DNA of 64,000 bases. It comes from LMUY01 sp965198565 (GTDB taxonomy: Bacteria > Pseudomonadota > Alphaproteobacteria > Acetobacterales > Acetobacteraceae). This document shows positions 37,792 through 46,377 of this stretch, one piece after another (position 1 is the first letter of the stretch; every line of letters begins with the position of its first letter). Made by a program: the position numbers and the translations under genes. The stretch lies in NCBI GenBank assembly GCA_965198565.1, contig OZ240665.1:434001-498000 (forward strand), given 5' to 3'. The notes beneath the pieces are model-generated. The model was not told the origin of the DNA, made no database searches, and worked only from the letters and a program-made list of their open reading frames with translations.

Positions 37792-40700
37792 ATGTCAACG
37801 ATCACCCTTTCGGTCGCCGGCGACCAGTCTCTTGGTGACCCGGAATTCAGCGTCGACGTCGATGGCGTGCAGGTGGGAGAGCCTGACACAATAACCGCCG
37901 CCTACTCTGCCGGGACGTTCGAGCAGTTCACGATCACCGGTAACTTCGCGCTAACGACGGACAGCGTCATCACCATCAACTACATCAACGATCTTTCCGG
38001 CCCGTCAGGCGACCGTAACCTTTATGTCGGCTCCCTGACTGCAAATGGCCTCACGTTCCTGGGCAACGTCGCCGCCGTGGGCACGAGCGGCTTCCTCACC
38101 AACGCCGGCGCGCTGTGGACCGACGGGTCACTATCATACAGCATGGCGGCTCCGGTGGTCGCCGGCCTGCCAGCGACCGTCGCAGCAAGCGCCGGTATGG
38201 CGGTGAACCCCTTCGCCGGCGTCACCGTCAGCGACCCGGCGTCCAGCCCCCAGGATAGCGTGGAGATTGTTCTTACGGCCTATGGCGTCGTGTCCGACGC
38301 AGACGGCCTGCTCAGCGGAGCCGGTCTCGCCAAGATCGACAATGGAACCTACACGCTCTCGGCGACCAATCCAACTGCGCTCGGCGCAGAAATGGCTGCC
38401 CTCGTGTTCACCCCGGCCGCTCAACCGAGCGGCAGCGCTCCCGTCACGACCGGCTTCGAAGTGATCGCGGGCAACGCCAGCGGCAATTCAAGCGCCACGA
38501 CCGCCGTTGTGAGCCAATCTCCGGCCGCCGCTGCCCAGCTGGACACCATCGTCATCGAAGCCGCCGGCGACCAATACGATGGCGATGCGATGTTCACGGT
38601 GGACGTGAACGGCGTGCAAGTGGGCGGCCCCTACTCGGTCAGCACGCTCTATTCGAGCGGCACGTTCCAACGATTCGCCCTGTCGGGCAATTTCGGCATC
38701 ACGAGCGGCAGCACGGTTGCGGTCAACTACATCAATGACGCGTCTGGCCGGGGCGGGGACCGCAACCTCTATGTCGGCTCGGTCACCATTGACGGCCAGA
38801 CCTATCAAGGCAGTGTCGCTGCGATAGGAACAAATGGCGTCCTCTCCAACGCAGGTGCGCTCTGGTCGGACGGATCGCTCACCTTCACGGCAACCCCGCC
38901 CGCCACCTCGACCGGGCATTTGGATCTCGTGGGCGTAAATCTCTCCGGGCAAGAACAACTCACGCTGCCGGACGTCTATCCTTCCGATGGCGAAATTCAA
39001 TACTACGCCTCCAAGGGTCTCAACATCATACGGCTGCCGATCGCGTGGGAGCGGCTGCAACCAACACTCGGCGGCCCGCTGAGCGCCAGCGAGCTCAGCC
39101 AGGTCGCGCGCGTGGTCAGCTACGCGAACTCGCTCGGCATGGCCGTGGATCTCGATCTGCATAATTACGGCAATTACAACGGCCAGCCTATTAGCAGCGC
39201 CGCCGTTCCGATCAGCGACTTTGTCAATGTATGGGGCCAGCTTGCCACCCAATTTGCCGGGTCGAACGTGTTGTTCGGCCTCATGAACGAACCCAGCTTG
39301 CCCGCGAGCACCTGGCTTACGGCCCAGAACAGCGCCATCGGCGCCATCCGCGCCGCCGGCGCCACCACGCAGACCATCCTGGTCTCCGGCATCGACTACG
39401 ACACGGCCAGCACCTGGATCAGCTCCGGCAATGCGGCGACCTTCGGCAACTCCATCGTCGATCCCGACAACAACTACGCCTTCGAGGTGCACCAATATTT
39501 CGACTCGGACGGCAGCGGCGTGGGCGGGGACACCGTCTCTGCGACCATCGGCGAGCAAGACCTCGCCGCCATCACCGAATGGGCAAACCAGAACAATGCC
39601 CGCTTGTTCCTGGGCGAGTTCGGCTCCAACTCCGACAGCACGGCCCTGGCCAATCTGCAAAACACGCTGTCCTACATGGCGGCAAACAGCCATGTGTGGC
39701 TGGGCGGGACAGAGTGGGAAGCGAGCACTCTCTATAACTACTACTTCAATGTTGCGCCGGTGGACGCGGTGGACAGTCCGCAGATCACCGTGCTGGACCA
39801 ATTCGCCCCCGGCACGGCGACCACGGCCGCCGCAGCCACGGCTGTGGCTGCCAGCGAGCCGACGGCCATCCTTGCGGTCGCAGGCACCGACACGCAGACC
39901 GCGCTCACCGACCAGACCACCGCCACGCCGTTCGCGGGGGTGACGATTACCGATACCGCCATTCCGAGCACCGTCGCCGCGCTGCTGACGCTCTCCGCGG
40001 CAAGCGCTGACACCGACGCCAACGGGCTGCTTTCTGGAACCGGGCTGAGCCATACCGGCGCTGGGGCCTATAGCCTGACGGCCGCGACGCTTGCCGCCCT
40101 CTCCTCGGAGCTGGCCTCGCTGGTGTTCACGCCGACCAGCCACGAGGTCGCTCCCGGCGCGACCATCACCACGGACCTTACGGTTACGGTCGAGGCCGCC
40201 GGCGCCAACGTCGCCATGGCCAGTAGCAATCTGCTGGCCAAGGCGGTTGACACTGCTCCCACCCTGACTGGTTTGAACGGTACGACGAAGCTGATCGATA
40301 GCACCACAGCCCACCCGTTCAGCGGCCTCGTGGTCACCGACCCTGATGTCGGCGCCGATCCATCTGCTACCATCACCTTGACCGTGGCGGGAGCGGCTTC
40401 GGACGCGAATGGCGTGCTGTCCGGCACAGGGCTCAGCCATACCGGCGCCGGCACCTACGCGCTGGGCGCAGACAGCCCCGCTGGCCTGACCGGCGAGCTA
40501 CAGCAACTGTCTTTCCTGCCGACCGTCAGCACGGCGGCGGCAGGCAGTACGGCGACGACCGGCATCGCTTTGACCGTGGCGGAGGGCACCGCCGTCACGC
40601 CGGGCCAGTCCTCCATCGTGACGACTGCAGCCGGGCCGCCCGTCACCAGCGTCACCGTCAATCTGTCGGAGGATTACTACCTCACCAACGCTCAATGCAC

Positions 40701-41046
40701 CGTCACCGTCGATGGTCAGCAGGTCGGTGGTGTGCAGACGATCAGCGCGATCCACTCGCAGGGACATTACGACGCACTGACCTTCCGCGGCCAATTCGGG
40801 ATCGGCACCCAGACCATCGGCGTGACGTTCCTGAACGATGCTTATGGCGGCAGCCCGAGCCTGGATCGCAACCTCTATGTCAATTCGGTCGCAGTCAATG
40901 GCGCCACTCTGGGCGGCACGTCAGCGTCGCTCTACACCGATGGCACGGCGACGATCAGCGCGACAGCCTCCGGGACGTTGAGCGGAGTGGCGGCTGCAGC
41001 GTTAACCAGCTCGTCCGGCATAACGGAGACCATTGTCGCGCATTGA
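37792..41046 (+). CDS. GH5 family cellulase-like glycoside hydrolase with three CBM60-like modules
   Basis: 1084 residues. CBM60-like modules at about 1-115, 250-368 and 949-1065 share (V/N)DGxQVG and GDRNLYV(G/N)S-type cores. The GH5 domain (about 375-675) has VGVNLSG, the acid/base Glu500 in GLMNEPS, HQYFDSD and the nucleophile Glu609 in LGEFGSN. Three copies of a DANGLLSGTGLSHTGAG-type domain fill the linkers. No signal peptide or membrane helix is visible: the protein starts directly in a binding module, so secretion, if any, would need another route such as type I. It probably acts on a beta-glucan, perhaps the polymer of this locus. Confidence 0.82.
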   Translation: MSTITLSVAGDQSLGDPEFSVDVDGVQVGEPDTITAAYSAGTFEQFTITGNFALTTDSVITINYINDLSGPSGDRNLYVGSLTANGLTFLGNVAAVGTSGFLTNAGALWTDGSLSYSMAAPVVAGLPATVAASAGMAVNPFAGVTVSDPASSPQDSVEIVLTAYGVVSDADGLLSGAGLAKIDNGTYTLSATNPTALGAEMAALVFTPAAQPSGSAPVTTGFEVIAGNASGNSSATTAVVSQSPAAAAQLDTIVIEAAGDQYDGDAMFTVDVNGVQVGGPYSVSTLYSSGTFQRFALSGNFGITSGSTVAVNYINDASGRGGDRNLYVGSVTIDGQTYQGSVAAIGTNGVLSNAGALWSDGSLTFTATPPATSTGHLDLVGVNLSGQEQLTLPDVYPSDGEIQYYASKGLNIIRLPIAWERLQPTLGGPLSASELSQVARVVSYANSLGMAVDLDLHNYGNYNGQPISSAAVPISDFVNVWGQLATQFAGSNVLFGLMNEPSLPASTWLTAQNSAIGAIRAAGATTQTILVSGIDYDTASTWISSGNAATFGNSIVDPDNNYAFEVHQYFDSDGSGVGGDTVSATIGEQDLAAITEWANQNNARLFLGEFGSNSDSTALANLQNTLSYMAANSHVWLGGTEWEASTLYNYYFNVAPVDAVDSPQITVLDQFAPGTATTAAAATAVAASEPTAILAVAGTDTQTALTDQTTATPFAGVTITDTAIPSTVAALLTLSAASADTDANGLLSGTGLSHTGAGAYSLTAATLAALSSELASLVFTPTSHEVAPGATITTDLTVTVEAAGANVAMASSNLLAKAVDTAPTLTGLNGTTKLIDSTTAHPFSGLVVTDPDVGADPSATITLTVAGAASDANGVLSGTGLSHTGAGTYALGADSPAGLTGELQQLSFLPTVSTAAAGSTATTGIALTVAEGTAVTPGQSSIVTTAAGPPVTSVTVNLSEDYYLTNAQCTVTVDGQQVGGVQTISAIHSQGHYDALTFRGQFGIGTQTIGVTFLNDAYGGSPSLDRNLYVNSVAVNGATLGGTSASLYTDGTATISATASGTLSGVAAAALTSSSGITETIVAH

Positions 41047-41171
41047 GGCGCGATCGTGTCGCCAGCCCGCCAACCCATCGAGCGAGCTGGCCTCGATTCA
41101 CACAGCGCAGTAGGCTAAGGCAGACGGCAGGAGGGTGCGCCTCTCACTTAGCGATCTGTCGGAGAATGACA

Positions 41172-43118
41172 ATGCGAGATCCTACGCGCCGCGCGGTTCT
41201 GTCAGTTGGCTTGTTGCTTCCTGCCAAGCCATTCGGCCGTCCAGTGGTCCCCGCCCGGGACGACGAACCCGCAATGGCGCATGGCATCGCATTCAGCGGC
41301 CGGTCTGGGGTGAACGTCGTCCCACTTGGTTTCAACATCTATCAGCCCGCCTCCATCGCGACCTGGGACAAGGCGCTTCCTGACTCCCGGTTACGCGGCC
41401 TGCGGATGGCCGGCTTCGACCACATTCGCGTGGCCTTCGATCCAAGTCCCGCTTTGGCGGCAAATACGGCGGCCGCGTTCGACGAGACCTTAGCCACTGC
41501 CCGGTACGCGATCGATGCTGCGCTGCGCTGCGGCCTCAAAGTGATTTTTGACTTCCATGTCGCGACCCAGGGTGACTGGAATACGGTCGCCATCGAGGCG
41601 GATTATCCGAGCGGGCAAAAATGGCGGCACTACGGCACAGTGGCAAGCCGCTTCGCGCAACTATGCGCCGACTATCCCGCGGCCCTGCTCGCGTTTGAAC
41701 TCTACAACGAAAACTCGAACAATGAGTCCTTCGGCAACACTGCGTGGGCCAGCCGCGTGCAGGCGCTCTGGACCTCGATCCGTGCGGTGAACCGCAAAAC
41801 CACCCTTCTCGTCGGCGGCTCATTCTATTCCAGCATCGAAGGGTTGCGTGATCTCAAGGGTAGCGAGTTCGACGCGAACACCGGCTTTTCCGTCCATAAC
41901 TACAACCCTACCATCTTCACTCACCAGAACGCGGCGAGCTACACCCGTTACGTGCAGCGGCTGCATTACCCGCCAATCCCGAGCGAGCGGCAGGCGGCCA
42001 TCGACAGTATGACGGCGCTGGTTGCGGCCAGCGACCTCTCCGCCACCGATAAGCTTCGCACCGAGACAGATCGCACCCACCGCCTCAGCACCTATTTCGA
42101 CCAGCCCCAAGGCCCCGACTACATCGCGGCGAAGGTGCGCGAAATACACGACTGGCAGGGTCGCAACAAAGTCTCGAGCGCACGGATCTTTATCACCGAA
42201 TTTGGCAGCCACAACGATCATGATTTCCCAGGCGCCCCTCTTCTTGCCCGTTTCGCCTGGACTCAGGACGTCGACCAGGCGCACGAGACCGCGGGCTACT
42301 GCCGATCGGTCTGGACCTACAACTCGCCGGACTATTGGGACATCACGGAGCCGGACGGAAGCTGGAGGATCATGGATGGCTTCCTGATCGCCTTGGGGCA
42401 TGTGCCGGGTAGCGATCTCGAGCCAGAGGCAAAGGCCCTCTTCAGCACCGCGGCCACCCAACCGTCTGCTCGCGACGGTGCGCTCGTGAGCGAGACGATC
42501 CGCCAGATGAAGGAGCACGGGCTTTGGGACAAGCTCGACGCGTTGTTTGTGTTCGCAGGCCCCGCAGGCCCCGCTGGCATCGTGCCCGAGTGGAAGCGCG
42601 GTGGCGCCCCGCCGGAGGGCATGGCGTCCCTGTCGTATGCGCAAGGCCGTGGAGTGATGAACCGCCCGAATACCACTGCACATATTGACCTTCAGACTGG
42701 CGCTCAATCGCCCGCTGGCCATGTCGGGCTGTTCGTGGTTGGAAAAGCGCCCGAACGCATGATGCAGCTTGGCTGGGATGCTTCTCCAATCATACAGCTT
42801 GATCCCGCAAGCGGCGTAACGAGTGGCGCAACCACCGGCAACCCCAAGGGAGATGCGTCGCTCCTCCATGCTGTCGTGAGCGGGACAAGCGGTTCGGACA
42901 CTGCTCTTTACGTCAACGGCAGCTATAGTGGCCCGGCAGCGGCCCTCATGCACTCGGACGCTGGGGGCCTTGGCGCAACCTGGTCAGCGCCGAACCACGC
43001 AGGTTGCGCCGTGATCCACACAGGGGGTGTGCTATCCGCAGAGGAAGCGAAGAACCTGTTCACCACCCTGAGGTTCTTTGTCAACGGGGCAGCGCGGAAC
43101 GCAAAACTCGCTTCGTAG
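41172..43118 (+). CDS. Second GH5-like glycoside hydrolase with possible Tat signal
   Basis: 648 residues. ATG 41172 is preferred over 41166 because GGAGA lies 6 bp upstream. TRRAVLSVGLLLPA resembles a twin-arginine signal. The catalytic region has FNIYQPASIATWD, FDHIRVAFDP, acid/base Glu180 in ELYNENSNN, VHNYNP and nucleophile Glu343 in ITEFGSH. The C-terminal ~230 residues are unassigned, with a possible lectin-like tail (ALYVNGSYSGPAAALM). 125 bp after the first GH5 gene, same strand. Confidence 0.75.
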   Translation: MRDPTRRAVLSVGLLLPAKPFGRPVVPARDDEPAMAHGIAFSGRSGVNVVPLGFNIYQPASIATWDKALPDSRLRGLRMAGFDHIRVAFDPSPALAANTAAAFDETLATARYAIDAALRCGLKVIFDFHVATQGDWNTVAIEADYPSGQKWRHYGTVASRFAQLCADYPAALLAFELYNENSNNESFGNTAWASRVQALWTSIRAVNRKTTLLVGGSFYSSIEGLRDLKGSEFDANTGFSVHNYNPTIFTHQNAASYTRYVQRLHYPPIPSERQAAIDSMTALVAASDLSATDKLRTETDRTHRLSTYFDQPQGPDYIAAKVREIHDWQGRNKVSSARIFITEFGSHNDHDFPGAPLLARFAWTQDVDQAHETAGYCRSVWTYNSPDYWDITEPDGSWRIMDGFLIALGHVPGSDLEPEAKALFSTAATQPSARDGALVSETIRQMKEHGLWDKLDALFVFAGPAGPAGIVPEWKRGGAPPEGMASLSYAQGRGVMNRPNTTAHIDLQTGAQSPAGHVGLFVVGKAPERMMQLGWDASPIIQLDPASGVTSGATTGNPKGDASLLHAVVSGTSGSDTALYVNGSYSGPAAALMHSDAGGLGATWSAPNHAGCAVIHTGGVLSAEEAKNLFTTLRFFVNGAARNAKLAS

Positions 43119-43124
43119 TGCCGT

Positions 43125-43430
43125 GCGGTCCGTGTGCGAGCGCATGATCGGTTCATTGATGTGTCGCAGGTCCGCCATCTGTTCGTCATTGAGCCAAGGC
43201 TTGGCACCGGGCCGGGGCAGGTCGTGCTGGCCGTCAAACGTCCGGAGGTAAAGCGCACAACGACGTCGCGCAACACCTGCCGCTCCATGCCTGCCAGGTT
43301 GCCGCTGCAGCATGCGTCATACCCTCGAGCGCGATAGCGAGTGCCATCATGCGCCGCTGCGCCGTTGGGCTGGTGGCGTGCTCGCTTACGCAACTGAGCC
43401 GCAGATAGCCCGTCGCAGATCACCAAAACC
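43125..43430 (-). pseudogene. IS630-family transposase N-terminal remnant
   Basis: The minus strand reads LSAAQLRKRARHQPNGAAA, then, in other frames, ALAIALEGM-type and PRPGAKPWLNDEQMADL. These are the helix-turn-helix N-terminus and linker of IS630 transposases. Several frameshifts and no DDE domain; a dead fragment. Confidence 0.65.
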
Positions 43431-43719
43431 TATGCCGTTACTGCGGTCAGCCATCCGCGTCAGACGCTAACTTGAACAGACGCATTCGACGTTGAGCAAA
43501 TCGCGCCCAACTAAGCAGGTGCGTCAGCAGTACTACTCTACATATGCCAGCGTAAAGCGTGGCGCATCGACCCTTACTACGACTGTAATCCCGCTGTGCA
43601 ATCATACAGTCGTGTGGATTGACACATGTGAGTCGTATTTCTGTGGAACTACGTAACTTTTTTCTTGAGCCCATCGATCCGCCGCCGTAGGAGTAGTCTC
43701 ATGTCCTGACTGCGCCTCT
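43431..43719. other. Intergenic region upstream of the GT operon, no gene
   Basis: About 290 bp more A+T-rich than its surroundings. It should hold the promoter of the glycosyltransferase/wzc operon; I could not single out a convincing -35/-10 pair. Confidence 0.45.
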
Positions 43720-45096
43720 GTGCCCGACACAAAACCCATGTTGTGCGAGCGATCCTGCAAAAAAGGTGGTAAAGTGCTGATGTTAGAAGCAGCCTCTTCC
43801 GAGCTCGTCGCCCAGTTCCCTCAGCGAGACGAGCTTCTTGACGGTTCGGATGTAGCTCGGCTTAGCGCAGCGCTCCAGCTCCCAAACCAAGCACTATTGT
43901 ATGAGCAGCCACCGCCGTCATCCTCGCGATCCATGTCCGATGTGCTCATTCTCGGAACCCGGGGCATCCCAGCCGCTCATGGCGGTTTTGAGACTTTTGC
44001 CCAGCAACTGTCGCTCTATTTGCAGCGGCATGGCTGGAACCCGAGTGTTTACTGCCAGGCAGACAACTTAGACCACGGCAAAGGCGTGACTGAAGATACC
44101 TGGAATGGTGTCAAACGGATCATGATCCCGAGCCGAGACGGGGGTTCGCTGGCCTCGATCAGTTACGACTTGCGCTGCGTGTTGGATGCCAGCCGTCGTC
44201 CCGGCAGAATATTGTTGCTTGGCTATAATACCGCGGTATTTGCAACGTTGCTCTCCATGAGAGGTCGCGAGGTCACGATCAATATGGATGGGCTGGAGTG
44301 GCAACGGCCGAAATGGTCACGGATTGCCAGAGCTTGGCTCTGGATGAACGAGAAGATTGCTGCCAAGCTCAGCACCACTATGGTGGCTGACCATCCGGAG
44401 ATCAAGGCGCATCTCGTGCGGTTCGCCCCCGCCTCAAAGGTGGTGATGATCCCCTACGGTGCTCCGGCCGTGATGAATGCCGAGGAGGCGCCCTTGCGCA
44501 GTCTGGGGCTGACTCCGCGCTCGTTCTACGTCTGCATCTCACGGATCGAGCCCGAGAACTCGCAGCTCGACTTGGTGCGCGCGTTCGCTGCAGTGCCCCG
44601 GGAGCAGACGCTCGTCATGCTCGGCAAGCTTGATCCGAGCAATGCCTATCACCGGGCGGTACGAGAAGCCGCCGGGCCGAATGTGCTTTTCACCGGCCCG
44701 ATTTATGACAAGGAGATGTTGGCCAGCCTGCGGTTTCACGCCGCCGCGTATTGCCATGGCCACACCGTTGGCGGCACCAACCCATCCCTGGTGGAGGCGC
44801 TCGGCGCCGGCTGCGCCGTAATCGCACATGACAATAAGTTCAATCGCTGGACCGCTGGCCTGACACAGTTCTTTTTTCGCGACGTGGCGTCGTGCCAGGC
44901 TATTTTCGACCATGTCAGCAACAATCCAGCCGTGCTGGACGCGGCTCGGGCGGCCGCTCGCCTGCAGCACCGGACAAAGTTTGAACTCGATGACGTTTTG
45001 GCCCGCTACGAGCGCTTGATCGGGTTTGAGCTGCAGACATACTGCGAGATGCCGTTCTCGAACGCTCTCAGCTTTGTCAGGTCGGTGCCACAATGA
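43720..45096 (+). CDS. GT4 glycosyltransferase with DUF1972-type N-terminus
   Basis: 458 residues. From about residue 72 the sequence is MSDVLILGTRGIPAAHGGFE, the N-terminus of the DUF1972/rhamnosyltransferase group. The nucleotide-sugar half shows SRIEPENSQLDLVRAF and GGTNPSLVEALGAG with the conserved Glu. The first ~70 residues have no clear family and the real start may be at 43780 or 43933. Cytoplasmic; probably adds one sugar of the EPS repeat unit. First gene of a head-to-tail run. Confidence 0.82.
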   Translation: MPDTKPMLCERSCKKGGKVLMLEAASSELVAQFPQRDELLDGSDVARLSAALQLPNQALLYEQPPPSSSRSMSDVLILGTRGIPAAHGGFETFAQQLSLYLQRHGWNPSVYCQADNLDHGKGVTEDTWNGVKRIMIPSRDGGSLASISYDLRCVLDASRRPGRILLLGYNTAVFATLLSMRGREVTINMDGLEWQRPKWSRIARAWLWMNEKIAAKLSTTMVADHPEIKAHLVRFAPASKVVMIPYGAPAVMNAEEAPLRSLGLTPRSFYVCISRIEPENSQLDLVRAFAAVPREQTLVMLGKLDPSNAYHRAVREAAGPNVLFTGPIYDKEMLASLRFHAAAYCHGHTVGGTNPSLVEALGAGCAVIAHDNKFNRWTAGLTQFFFRDVASCQAIFDHVSNNPAVLDAARAAARLQHRTKFELDDVLARYERLIGFELQTYCEMPFSNALSFVRSVPQ

Positions 45097-45123
45097 CCTC
45101 CCGGTCATAACCGTGAACCCGAC

Positions 45124-46314
45124 ATGAAGATCGTTCTCGTCCTTCACTTCAAGCTCGACCGCAATGCGGGAGCGGCGGGTGTCCTGCTAACGCTAGCGGA
45201 CGCATTCCGGGCTGCCGGCCACCGCGTCGAGACGGTGTCGCACGACTCGCTCGGCAGCATGCCGTTGCTGTTGCGTAATTTCGTCTTTCCGGCGGTCGTC
45301 GCGTTCAAGCTGCTGTTCGCACATGGCAGTGCGGACGTGATCGAAGGCAGCACCGGCGACTGCTGGATTTACTACCTGCTGCGGCGACGCAACCGGCGCA
45401 CTCTCTATGTCACGTTTAGCCAAGGTTTGTACCGGCCGCTGCACGAGCGACTGATGCGCGACCGCCAGCGCGGCGTTGCCTCCGTTTCCTGGCGCTATTG
45501 GCTGTTCCACGGCTCGCTGGAGCTGTGGCAGGAGGCCGCCTCGATGCAACTGGCCGACCTCGTCTACGTGCTGAACGCCGATGAACGCCGGTATGCGACC
45601 GACCGGTTGCACGTAGCAGCGGAGCGCACCAGGATGGTGCGGAACGGCTTGGCAGATCATTTCTGCTGCCGTGCCGTCCAGCTAAAAACCTTGCAGTTGC
45701 AAGCCTCAAGCCCGCAACCGCCGCCCCGCCGCGCCATCGTGCAAGTCGGCTCCTACGAGGAGCGCAAAGGCATCCGCAGCTCGGTCGCGGCAACCACCCG
45801 CCTGCTGACCGATCAGGCCAGCCTGCGCGTGGCCTATCTCGGGACGACGTGTTCGCCCGAAAGCACGCTGCGGGATTACCCGGCCACTCTGCGGGATCGG
45901 GTCACCGCCGTGCCGCGCTTTGACAATGCCGATCTGCCGCGGCTTCTGGCCGACTACCAGATCTTCATCATGCCCTCGACCTATGAGGCGTTTGGCATCG
46001 CACCGCTCGAGGCGATGGCATGCGGCTTGGTGCCAATCGTCACCAACATCGCCGGGCCGGCGGAATATGTGGTCGACGGATGCAACGGTCTCGTCGTCCC
46101 CGTCGACGACGCGATGGCGCTGGAGCAAGCCATCAAGCGACTGATTGAAGATGACGCGCTCTACGCCAGGTTACAGGCCGGCGCGCTCGACACAGCGGCG
46201 CGGTTCACCTGGGACGAGGTAGCGTCTGCACGTTTGTCGGACTATGAACGGTTCGGGCAAGCCAAGCGCCGGGGAAGCCGCTCCGCCGGGCTGGTGAGTT
46301 CTAGCGTCGCATGA
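45124..46314 (+). CDS. GT4 family glycosyltransferase
   Basis: 396 residues. N-terminal Rossmann half begins MKIVLVLHFKLDRNAGAAGV and the acceptor-side GSTGDCWIYYLLRRR follows. The donor half has VQVGSYEERKGI and the E-x7-E motif in PSTYEAFGIAPLEAMACGL. Starts 27 bp after the previous gene. Sugar specificity not readable. Confidence 0.88.
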   Translation: MKIVLVLHFKLDRNAGAAGVLLTLADAFRAAGHRVETVSHDSLGSMPLLLRNFVFPAVVAFKLLFAHGSADVIEGSTGDCWIYYLLRRRNRRTLYVTFSQGLYRPLHERLMRDRQRGVASVSWRYWLFHGSLELWQEAASMQLADLVYVLNADERRYATDRLHVAAERTRMVRNGLADHFCCRAVQLKTLQLQASSPQPPPRRAIVQVGSYEERKGIRSSVAATTRLLTDQASLRVAYLGTTCSPESTLRDYPATLRDRVTAVPRFDNADLPRLLADYQIFIMPSTYEAFGIAPLEAMACGLVPIVTNIAGPAEYVVDGCNGLVVPVDDAMALEQAIKRLIEDDALYARLQAGALDTAARFTWDEVASARLSDYERFGQAKRRGSRSAGLVSSSVA

Positions 46315-46377
46315 CAACTCGACCCGGCGAAGCCAGCCAACTCCGGCGTCGCGCGCCGCGCTCAGGAGATTGACCGA

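Noticed and set aside
38488..40440. 650-codon minus-strand frame opposite the GH5 gene
   Set aside because: Antisense shadow; the opposite frame has catalytic motifs and repeated modules.
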